5,372 bases of DNA, taken from Planctomycetota bacterium. GTDB taxonomy: Bacteria > Planctomycetota > UBA8108. Below are positions 1 to 5,372 of this stretch, piece by piece; position 1 is the first letter of the stretch; the number at the start of each line of letters is the position of its first letter. The notes beneath the pieces were generated by a model, which saw only the letters and a list, made by a program, of their open reading frames with translations, was not told the DNA's origin and searched no databases. Both the position numbers and the translations under genes were made by a program. The stretch lies in contig NZOA01000011.1 of the NCBI GenBank assembly GCA_002695115.1, forward strand, positions 21,348 through 26,719. Direction: 5' to 3'.

Positions 1-405
1 ACGGGCGGGCAGGTCTGGAGAAGAGCTCTTCCCGATGGGGTTCTCACCGCGGTGGTCGCCGGCCGGAAAGCTCTCTTCGTCGGTTGCCGGGATGGGAAGG
101 TGTATTCGATCTCGCCGGGCTCCGGTGATATTCTCTGGAGCGCTGCCTGCGGCGGTGGGGCCGTGGTCTCCTCCCCTTTGCTCGATTCCGCCGGAAGCTC
201 GCTCGTGGTGGCCTCTACCGGCGGCATCCTCCAGGGCCTGTCCCCCTCGAGCGGTCGCAGTCTCTGGTCCTTTTCGCTGGCAAAGCTGCCGGGGGAGGAG
301 GAAGGTCTCCAGGTTTATTCCTCGCCGTCAGCGGGCGGTGGACGGCTGGTTCTCGGGACGATGTCAGGAAGCCTTCTTGGCTTCAGCTTTTCCTCCAGCG
401 ATTGA
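1..405 (+). CDS. PQQ-like beta-propeller repeat protein, C-terminal part (5' end outside window)
   Basis: The frame is open from base 1 and ends at the TGA at 403-405, giving the last 134 residues of a longer protein. Repeated blade signatures of the PQQ/WD-like propeller family are visible: an incoming TGGQVW, then GKVYSISPGSGDILW, then GILQGLSPSSGRSLWSF, and a final GSLLGF strand that probably closes the ring. Each has the typical G-x-(V/L)-x-x-(L/I)-x-P-x-(S/T)-G-x-x-x-W pattern, with hydrophobic strands such as ALFVG and SLVVAS between them. Such propellers occur in BamB-like outer-membrane assembly lipoproteins, in quinoprotein dehydrogenases and in many exported proteins of unknown role. 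The N-terminus, any signal peptide and any catalytic residues lie outside the window, so no specific function can be given. It is probably co-transcribed with the flavoprotein gene 24 bases downstream. Family assignment is fairly sure; function is unknown. Confidence 0.82.
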   Translation, partial: TGGQVWRRALPDGVLTAVVAGRKALFVGCRDGKVYSISPGSGDILWSAACGGGAVVSSPLLDSAGSSLVVASTGGILQGLSPSSGRSLWSFSLAKLPGEEEGLQVYSSPSAGGGRLVLGTMSGSLLGFSFSSSD

Positions 406-429
406 TTTCCCGTTGGCGGGTAGAATGTT

Positions 430-1497
430 ATGAGAATGGAAACCTATCGTCGCGACAGATCCTACCGCTGGAATTACGACCACGGCCCGAGCTTTCGAGG
501 GTCCTTTCCATCGATTCCAGCGACTCCGCGGAAGGATTTCTTCGGCGCCAGGGTGAACTCCCGGCTCGGTGTGGCGGCGGGCATCCTGCTCAACTCGAAG
601 TGGGTTGAGTGCTATTCGCGGCTGGGCTTCGATGTGCTCACCTACAAGACGGTCCGCAGCTCCGGGCGGCCCTGCTACCCGTTGCCTAATTGGGTCTTCG
701 TCGAGTCGAAGAGAGAGCTGGATGTGGGAGCCGACGAGATCCTGCGGACGGCTCGGCGGCGGCCGCGGGATCCGGCGGCTGTCACCTCGGCGGTCTGTTT
801 CGGGATGCCCTCGCAGCCGCCAGGGGTCTGGAGGAAGGATGTCAGGCGCGCGCGCGGGAAGCTGCGTCGCGGGCAGGTGCTGGTGGTCAGTGTCGTTGGA
901 ACTCCCCGGGAGGACGGCGGCGAGGAGTCTCTCGTGGAGGACTTCTGCCGTTGCGCCCGCTGGGCGAGCGAGGCCGGGGCCGACATCGTCGAGGCCAATT
1001 TTTCCTGTCCGAACGTCTGCACGGCGGAGGGCTCGGTCTACCAGGACCCGGGCGCTTCGGCGCGGCTGGCCTCGGCGCTCAGGGAGGCTCTTCCCTCGAC
1101 GCCTCTCTTGATCAAGAGCGGGCATTTCAGCGACCGCCGCCGGCTCGGGAGCTTCTACCAGGCGGTGGATGGCGGCGCCGACGGGGTGGTGCTGGTCAAC
1201 GGGGTGTCGAGACGAGTGCTGGGGGCGGACAATAAGCCGGTCTTTGGAGCTTTCGAGCGCGTGGGAATCCTCGGCAAGGCCATTCATCCTGCGGCGGTAT
1301 CGAATGTCGCGGCCGCCGTGAGGTGTTGCGGCAGCAAGGGCCTGGAGCTGGAGACCATCGCGGTGGGCGGCGTCACCGGTGTCGAGGATCCCGGTTCGTT
1401 CTTCGACGCGGGAGCCCGCGGCGTGGTCATGGGGGGAGTGCCGATGCTGGACCCCCTCCTGGCGCTCAGGATGAAGGAGTCTCACCCCGAGTGGTGA
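430..1497 (+). CDS. Dihydroorotate dehydrogenase-family (class 1-like) FMN flavoprotein
   Basis: This complete 355-residue protein has the alpha/beta-barrel signature of the dihydroorotate dehydrogenase (DHOD) family, which oxidises dihydroorotate or related compounds using FMN. Visible motifs are LGVAAGILLNS (46-56, FMN phosphate/barrel entry), K73 in TYKT, N190-F-S-C193-P-N195, K229 in LLIKSG, N257 in VLVNG, and the C-terminal flavin-phosphate loops IAVGGVTG (310-317) and GARGVVMGG (328-336). The NxSCPN motif carries Cys, the catalytic base of class 1 enzymes and of dihydropyrimidine dehydrogenase; class 2 enzymes have Ser. It differs from textbook PyrD in an Arg/Tyr/Trp-rich 40-residue N-terminus and an insertion around 79-145 (RPCYPLPNWVFVESK and following), so the true substrate may not be dihydroorotate. 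ATG430 follows GGCGGG (415-420) by 9 bases; ATG436 is an alternative start. No pyrimidine genes are adjacent. The family is secure, the exact reaction is not. Confidence 0.85.
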   Translation: MRMETYRRDRSYRWNYDHGPSFRGSFPSIPATPRKDFFGARVNSRLGVAAGILLNSKWVECYSRLGFDVLTYKTVRSSGRPCYPLPNWVFVESKRELDVGADEILRTARRRPRDPAAVTSAVCFGMPSQPPGVWRKDVRRARGKLRRGQVLVVSVVGTPREDGGEESLVEDFCRCARWASEAGADIVEANFSCPNVCTAEGSVYQDPGASARLASALREALPSTPLLIKSGHFSDRRRLGSFYQAVDGGADGVVLVNGVSRRVLGADNKPVFGAFERVGILGKAIHPAAVSNVAAAVRCCGSKGLELETIAVGGVTGVEDPGSFFDAGARGVVMGGVPMLDPLLALRMKESHPEW

Positions 1498-1498
1498 G
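1481..1498. terminator. Possible hairpin between convergent genes (weak)
   Basis: CTCACC (1481-1486) and GGTGAG (1493-1498) form a 6-bp stem with a 6-base loop overlapping the stop codon of the DHOD-like gene. The nearest T-rich stretch (about 1514-1526) starts 15 bases further on and encodes the C-terminal lysines of the opposing gene, so this is not a canonical intrinsic terminator. Only 13 bases separate the two convergent stop codons, so any terminator must overlap coding sequence. Confidence 0.22.
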
Positions 1499-1510
1499 GG
1501 GTCGCGGAGG

Positions 1511-2914
1511 TCACTTCTTCTTTTTCAGATCGCCGAGCATCTTCTCGATCTTCTGCTCCATCTGCGGCACGTGGGCGACGTTGAAGCCGACCGACCTGCC
1601 GCGGATGATGCCCTTGTGATCGATCCAGAAGCTGGTGGGGGATGAGACGACCCCGTAGAGCTTCGGGCTGATCTTGCCTCCCATGAGCAGGATCTTGTGG
1701 GTGAGCTTGCTCTGCTGGGCGAACTTTCCGACAGTCGCCGCGGGCTCGTCCCAGTCGTTGACCGCCAGGACCTTGAAACCATCTTTGCCGTACTTCTCGT
1801 GCAGTTTTGTCAGGTAAGGAGCCTCCTTACGACAGGGTCCTCAGCCAACGCCCCAGAAGCTCAGCAGGGTGACCTTGCCGGCGGTCTCCTTCCTGAAGTT
1901 GACCTGCTTGCCATCGAGATCGCTCAGCGTGAAGTCCGGAGCCGGCTTTCCGATGATCTTCGCCAGCCGCTTGCCGGCGTCATCGGACTCGAAGGTCTCC
2001 ACGAAGCCCTGGAGGCGGGTTCGGGCGGCCCTCGCGAGCGCCGACCAGGGTGATTTGTCCAGGAGCTTGCTGATCTCCTCGACCAGCGGCCGGGTTTCGG
2101 TCGAAGGCTTCATGTCCGCGAAGGCTGCGGAGGCTGTCCTGAAAGCGGCGAGTCCCTTTCCGAGGACCGGGGTCTTCTCCAGGGTCGTGATCTCTTTGGC
2201 TTCCAGGGCGCAGTCGAGCGAGAGGGTTATGTTGTTCCCATTGATGGAGACGGAGAATTCGTAGCCGATGCGGATCCCGGAGATGATCCCCTGCTTCTTG
2301 TCTCTCGTATAGGACTCCTCCCATTTGTTCAGGGTCGCCTCGCTGCCCCTGAAATCGAAGGTCGCCTTCTTCGCGTTGCTGATCGAAGAGGTCTCAAGGT
2401 TCGATCCCGAGACGCCGGCAGTGCTGCTGGCGCCTTCGATCCGGACGGGAATCTGGTTGAGGATCAGCACCTCGTAGCCGGGTTTTCCGGCCGGCTTGGC
2501 AGGGGGCATTCCGAGTCGCAGGGGAAGGTAGATCCCGATCATCTGGTGCGGGGTCTCCAGCTCGATCGCGGTCTCTCTCGCCCTGGGGCTGGAGCCCTTG
2601 CCGGGGTCGAGAATGTCGTGGGTCGCCACGGGGCTCCCGCCCTCTCCGGCCGGTACCAGCTCCCGTACGGCAAGGACTGTCTGCGTTCCCGTGGAAGAGC
2701 CTTCGCTGATGGTCAGCAGGGTGCAATTGAAAGAATCGGCCTGCGCCTGTCCGTCGCCTACCTTTTGCGAGATCCGGGTTTTTCCTTCGTACCGGATCAC
2801 CTGTCCGGGGCTGAAGGATTCGTCGGCTGCGGCCGTGGGCTGTGGGCACAGGAGACTGAGCGAAGTACAAAGAAGGAACGAAAAGGTATAGAATCCCGGT
2901 TTCATAGGTTTCAT
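1511..2914 (-). CDS. Secreted TlpA/thioredoxin-like selenoprotein with UGPC active site; in-frame TGA (Sec358) at 1843-1841
   Basis: Read through one in-frame TGA, this gene gives 467 residues. Residues 8-30 form a Sec signal peptide (hydrophobic FSFLLCTSLSLLC, then TAAA before DES), predicting export. Residues 31-300 are a beta-rich region I do not recognise (Cys64, Cys235), ending in a helical linker. Residues 321-467 are a TlpA-type thioredoxin domain: IGKPAPDFTLSDLDGK, VTLLSFWGVG, then U358-G-P-C361-RKEAPYL, KVLAVNDW, and a cis-proline loop SSPTSFWID with Pro426. The TGA sits exactly at the first CxxC position, and the following 109 codons are typical of the fold up to the stop at 1511-1513, so termination at 1841 would remove the catalytic half. 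A SECIS-like hairpin follows directly. The likely role is extracytoplasmic thiol-disulfide or peroxide chemistry (inference). ATG2905 is an alternative start, 9 bases after GGGAAAGAG (2923-2915), giving 464 residues. The main alternative is a nonsense mutation or base-call error of a Cys codon. Confidence 0.88.
1808..1834 (-). promoter_or_regulatory. Bacterial SECIS-like hairpin directing Sec at the TGA 1843-1841
   Basis: On the minus strand, a stem-loop begins 9 bases after the TGA. The lower stem TGUC/GACA pairs 1834-1831 with 1811-1808 (4 bp), bases 1813-1812 (CU) bulge on the 3' side, and the upper stem GUAAGGA/UCCUUAC pairs 1830-1824 with 1820-1814 (7 bp, all Watson-Crick). The loop is GGC (1823-1821). 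The first loop G lies at +18 from the TGA, inside the spacing known for bacterial SECIS elements, which also need a G at the start of a small apical loop for SelB binding. All five A/T-ending codons inside the hairpin (TGT, CGT, GCT, CCT, ACA) have their third base in a pair. That suggests selection on RNA structure in a gene that otherwise prefers G/C-ending codons. Confidence 0.85.
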
Positions 2915-2923
2915 CTCTTTCCC
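2915..2923 (-). promoter_or_regulatory. Probable ribosome binding site of the selenoprotein gene; bears on start choice
   Basis: The minus strand reads GGGAAAGAG (2923-2915) directly before ATG2914, which is too close for normal use with that codon. It lies 9 bases before the second ATG (2905-2903), a normal spacing. This favours ATG2905 as the true start, shortening the signal peptide by three residues (MKPGFY rather than MKPMKPGFY) with no effect on the rest. The match to a Shine-Dalgarno sequence is partial. Confidence 0.4.
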
Positions 2924-3025
2924 GGTTGGAATGGGTTCGGGCAGGGTTCGCCCGCGACAGCGGGATGCTAACGTGAAACCTCGATTCTGGCGATATCAAT
3001 TTCCTGTTGAAGAAACGGTCTGCCG
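2915..3025. other. Divergent intergenic region between selenoprotein and SDR genes; presumed promoter region
   Basis: These 111 bases separate two divergently transcribed genes, so each gene's promoter should lie here or just inside its neighbour. I see no convincing -35/-10 pair on either strand. TTGATA on the minus strand near 2996 and TATCAAT on the plus strand near 2993 are the only weak resemblances. Two overlapping, mutually exclusive small GC hairpins are present: CGGGC (2938-2942) with GCCCG (2950-2954), and CCCGC (2951-2955) with GCGGG (2960-2964) around a GACA loop. They could be an operator or 5' leader structure, but short stems like these are common by chance at this GC content. 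Confidence 0.4.
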
Positions 3026-3799
3026 ATGAGCGAAGCCATTTTCAGCCTGGAGGGCAAGGTAGCCCTGGTCACCGGGGGAAGCCGGGGCATCGGGCTGGCT
3101 TCCGCGCGCAAGCTGCTCGAGCGCGGCGCCTCCGTCGTCCTGACGGCGAGGAAGCAGGAAGGTCTCGACGAGGCCCGGGGGGAGCTCGAGGAGGCCGGCC
3201 TTGACCGGGTCGCCGTATTTGCGGCGCACTCATCCAGTGAAGAGGCCATGCGGGAAGCCTTCGACCTCGCCCTCGAGAGGTTTTCCGGTATCGATATCGT
3301 CGTCAACAATGCCGCCACCAATCCCAGCATGGAGCCGCTGGCGGACATGGACCTCGCTCTATTCGACAAGATTCTCGATACCAATCTCCGGGGCTACCTG
3401 GTGGTGGCCAGGGAGGGTGTCCGGAGGATGCGTGGGCTCGGCCGCGGCGGGGCGATCGTCAACATCTCGACGATCGCCGCCGACAAGGCCATGCGGGGGC
3501 TCGGCGCGTATGGAATCAGCAAGGCGGGGGTCAATTTTCTCACCAGGACGCTGGCCGAGGAGCTGGCGGCGGAGAACATCCGTGTGAACGGGGTCGCTCC
3601 CGGGCTGGTTCGCACCCGCCTGAGCTCGGCCTTGTGGCAGGACGAGAAGATCGCGGCGAATATGCTGAAAACGATCCCGCTCAATCGCATTGCCGAGCCG
3701 GCGGACATCGCTGGGGCCGTCGCCTTCCTGGCATCCGAGGCGGCCTCCTATATCACCGGCCAGACGATCGCTGTCGATGGGGGGATGTTGTCGGGGTGA
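3026..3799 (+). CDS. Short-chain dehydrogenase/reductase (classical SDR), NAD(P)-dependent
   Basis: This complete 257-residue protein has the normal length of a classical SDR, a Rossmann-fold cytosolic oxidoreductase acting on an alcohol or ketone. Motifs in order are TGGSRGIG (16-23, dinucleotide binding), VNNAAT (93-98), N120 in DTNLRG, NIST (146-149), Y162-GISK166 (YxxxK), RVNGVAPGLVRT (186-197), and the C-terminal ITGQTIAVDGGM. R42 after the second strand (LTARK) hints at NADPH preference, by family rules only. The catalytic serine normally lies 13 residues before the tyrosine; here that residue is Thr149, with Ser148 beside it, a conservative change seen in some SDRs. Overall wording (VNNAATNP, FDKILDTNLRG) resembles DHRS4-like or FabG-like SDRs, but the substrate cannot be assigned. 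ATG3026 has only a weak purine-rich upstream stretch (3009-3018). The gene diverges from the selenoprotein gene and converges on the TPR gene, with 9 bases between stop codons. Confidence 0.92.
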   Translation: MSEAIFSLEGKVALVTGGSRGIGLASARKLLERGASVVLTARKQEGLDEARGELEEAGLDRVAVFAAHSSSEEAMREAFDLALERFSGIDIVVNNAATNPSMEPLADMDLALFDKILDTNLRGYLVVAREGVRRMRGLGRGGAIVNISTIAADKAMRGLGAYGISKAGVNFLTRTLAEELAAENIRVNGVAPGLVRTRLSSALWQDEKIAANMLKTIPLNRIAEPADIAGAVAFLASEAASYITGQTIAVDGGMLSG

Positions 3800-3808
3800 G
3801 CGGGAATT

Positions 3809-5372
3809 TCAGGGGCGCTCCGGCTGGAGCTCCCGGAGCATTCCGGCGGCTTGTCGGTGCCCGGGTATCGCTTCGAGCAGGGCGCTCAGCACCCCGGCGG
3901 CTTCGCCGGGTCTGCCCAGCTCTTTCAGCAGCCCGGCGAGGTTCAGGTACGGACGGTCGAAGCCGGGATCCGCTGCCACGGATTTTTTCAACTCTCCCTC
4001 CGCCTTCGTCTTCTCACCGAGCGCCCAGAGCGCCATGCCATGGGTGTTGAGCAGCCCCGCGTGGCCGTCGTTTTTTTTCAGCCCGCGGGCTGAGATGGTC
4101 GCCGCCTGCCGGTAGTCTCCCGAGGTGTTGAGAATAATCGCCAGGTTGCGGTAGGCATCGAGGTCGAGGGGGTCGAGGCGAATCGCATCCTCGTGAGCCC
4201 CGATCGATCCATCGACGTCGCCTTTTCTGAAAAGGGCGAAGCCGAGCATGCGTCTGAGGGTCGCCGACTCGACGTCGTGCTCGAGAGCCTCGCGGTAGAT
4301 TTCCACAGCGGTTTCGAACGATTCCTCCTGGAGCCAGGTATTCGCGAGGTTCAGGGCGGCCTCGGTATGGGCGGGATTGTTCCTGAGAACCGACTCGAAA
4401 TATTTGCGGGCGCTGTCGAATCGCCCGGCCCGGGCATCGAGGATCCCGAGGTTGTTGCGGGCATCGTCGAAGTCAGGGCGCTTCTTCAGGATCTCCAGGT
4501 AGATCTTCCTGGCCTCGGCTTCCTGTCCTGCCTGGGCCGAGGAGATGGCGTAATTGAACAGCGAGTCGATATTTCCCGCCTGGCTCTCAATCGTCGTTTT
4601 GAAGATCGCCCGGGCCTGCAGGGGCAGCCCCTCCTCGCTATAGGCGTTGCCGAGCTCGAGAAGATCGCGCTGGAAGCCCGGGTAGAGATACCTGCCCGGG
4701 AAAGGAAGAGCTCGCTGGATACGCATGGCATCGTTGCGGGGTATTCGTCCCAGGTCCTCGATGTAGCGCGCCGGGTCTGTCTTGCCGCGGTAGACCTTGA
4801 CGACCCTGCCGTTCTCGTCGAGGAGGAAGCTCGTGGGGACGACCAGGTCCCGCCTGTGATTGAAGAGGTGGCGGAAGAGGATATTCCAGCCCGCCAGGGT
4901 CTTTTCTTCGAATCGAAGCGCGATGGAGGGTTCCCGTATTTTTGCCAGCAGGTTTCTCTTGCCGTCGGGGACCGGGCCGAGGTCCACCGAGGCGATGAGG
5001 CTGCCGGCGCCTTTTGCGGAGATCTCCGTACCGGCCTCGGCAAGCTTCGCGAGGCCGGCGACGCAGACCGCGCAGTCGCGTGAGAAGAGGTGCAGCAGGA
5101 GGGGCTTTCCGCTGAATTCACCGAGCCGCCGCTCACGGCCGGCGAGGTCCTTCCAGGGGAGGTCAGGAGCGGGCATGGGGGAGACAAGCCAGGTCTCGAT
5201 CGAGGTGTCCTTTTCGCCGGGAGCCGGCGGGCTCATTTTTTCAGCTCGTGCCGCCGGGGTTTCCGGGGGGGATGGCTGGAACGGAAGACGGGCTGGTTTC
5301 TCTCCCTCGATGATCAGCCACCGCGCGGTGGGCTCCAGGTTGCCGTAGTCCGTCGTTTTCCCTCCCGGCCAG
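3809..5372 (-). CDS. ASPIC/UnbV (CRTAC1-type) - thioredoxin-like - TPR protein, C-terminal part (5' end outside window)
   Basis: The frame is open from the right edge to the TGA at 3811-3809, about 520 residues. The Met at 5236 is internal: upstream codons continue in frame and read WPGGKTTDYGNLEPTARWLIIEG, matching the end of an ASPIC/UnbV domain (compare WPSGKVQT...N...), which usually follows FG-GAP repeats in exported CRTAC1-type proteins. A Pro/Ala-rich linker follows. Counting from Met5236, a thioredoxin/redoxin domain spans about 20-160 (DLAGRERRLGEFSGKPLLLHLF, C55-A-V-C58, VVPTSFLLDENG with cis-Pro134, VYRGK). About eight TPR repeats then cover residues 188-470 (for example ARNNLGILDARAGRFDSARKYFESVLRNNP). 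Proteins of this architecture are known from Acidobacteriota and Planctomycetota; their function is poorly defined, with TPRs presumably mediating protein contacts. CxxC is intact Cys, unlike the selenoprotein. Domain calls are confident; the ASPIC call rests on about 25 residues. Confidence 0.85.
   Translation of the reverse strand, partial: WPGGKTTDYGNLEPTARWLIIEGEKPARLPFQPSPPETPAARAEKMSPPAPGEKDTSIETWLVSPMPAPDLPWKDLAGRERRLGEFSGKPLLLHLFSRDCAVCVAGLAKLAEAGTEISAKGAGSLIASVDLGPVPDGKRNLLAKIREPSIALRFEEKTLAGWNILFRHLFNHRRDLVVPTSFLLDENGRVVKVYRGKTDPARYIEDLGRIPRNDAMRIQRALPFPGRYLYPGFQRDLLELGNAYSEEGLPLQARAIFKTTIESQAGNIDSLFNYAISSAQAGQEAEARKIYLEILKKRPDFDDARNNLGILDARAGRFDSARKYFESVLRNNPAHTEAALNLANTWLQEESFETAVEIYREALEHDVESATLRRMLGFALFRKGDVDGSIGAHEDAIRLDPLDLDAYRNLAIILNTSGDYRQAATISARGLKKNDGHAGLLNTHGMALWALGEKTKAEGELKKSVAADPGFDRPYLNLAGLLKELGRPGEAAGVLSALLEAIPGHRQAAGMLRELQPERP
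3817..3839. terminator. Perfect 7-bp GC-rich hairpin at convergent gene ends (possible terminator or pause site)
   Basis: GCTCCGG (3817-3823) pairs perfectly with CCGGAGC (3833-3839) around a 9-base loop. It lies in the last ten or so codons of the TPR gene and 17 bases past the SDR stop codon. No T-tract follows on either strand, so it is not a classical intrinsic terminator, but it could slow transcription from both converging genes. It may also simply be coding sequence that happens to fold. Confidence 0.3.

Noticed and set aside
364..1485. Long open frame (373 codons) on the minus strand opposite the DHOD-like gene
   Set aside because: The product is rich in Arg, His and Pro with no recognisable motif, typical of antisense frames in GC-rich DNA; the plus strand carries a clear enzyme family.
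1511..1840. A separate short gene for the downstream thioredoxin half
   Set aside because: The segment begins with the GPC of the active site, has no start codon or ribosome binding site near its beginning, and its first in-frame ATG lies well inside the fold.
1841..2914. A complete 357-residue protein ending at the TGA 1843-1841
   Set aside because: The stop would cut the thioredoxin fold at the first catalytic residue, while the same frame continues with a full set of conserved thioredoxin residues and a SECIS-like hairpin.
2824..2914. Lipoprotein signal at the selenoprotein N-terminus (SLLC at 20-23)
   Set aside because: The residue before Cys is Leu, not the small residue a lipobox needs; a TAAA-type signal peptidase I site follows at 27-30 and fits better.
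4193..5083. Open frame of 296 codons on the plus strand opposite the TPR gene
   Set aside because: It is the mirror of a strongly patterned TPR/thioredoxin coding sequence and shows no domain of its own.
5234..5236. ATG at 5236 as the start of the thioredoxin-TPR protein
   Set aside because: The frame stays open to the window edge and the upstream residues (WPGGKTTDYGNL...LIIEG) look like an ASPIC/UnbV domain, so this Met is internal.

Overview
This window comes from a GC-rich bacterial chromosome (roughly 60-65 % GC by eye, with mostly G/C-ending codons). It holds five protein-coding genes, packed closely and with exported or extracytoplasmic proteins well represented. The combination of a PQQ-type beta-propeller, an ASPIC/UnbV-redoxin-TPR protein and TlpA-like thioredoxins fits Acidobacteriota or a similar soil or sediment lineage. 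That placement is inference; there is no rRNA or other marker gene here.

Layout: (1) 1-405 (+) is the 3' end of a PQQ-like beta-propeller protein. (2) 430-1497 (+) is a complete dihydroorotate-dehydrogenase-family flavoprotein, 24 bases downstream and probably co-transcribed. (3) 1511-2914 (-), convergent with it, is the key gene: a secreted TlpA-like thioredoxin-fold protein of 467 residues. Its reading frame is interrupted by a single TGA at 1841-1843, exactly where the first cysteine of the CxxC active site belongs (U-G-P-C instead of C-G-P-C). The frame continues for 109 well-conserved thioredoxin residues, and a strong bacterial SECIS-like hairpin starts 9 bases after the TGA with its loop at +18. 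It is best read as a selenoprotein. (4) 3026-3799 (+), divergent from gene 3 across a 111-base gap, is a short-chain dehydrogenase/reductase. (5) 3809-5372 (-), convergent with gene 4, is the 3' part of a large protein running off the right edge. It has the end of an ASPIC/UnbV domain, a thioredoxin-like domain with an ordinary CxxC (C-A-V-C), and about eight TPR repeats.

The two minus-strand genes both carry thioredoxin-fold domains, one with Sec and one with Cys, suggesting extracytoplasmic thiol or redox chemistry. The SDR and DHOD-like genes are enzymes whose substrates cannot be assigned from this window. No tRNA, rRNA, CRISPR array, insertion sequence or long repeat was seen. No selA, selB, selC or selD gene is present, so the Sec machinery would have to be elsewhere in the genome.
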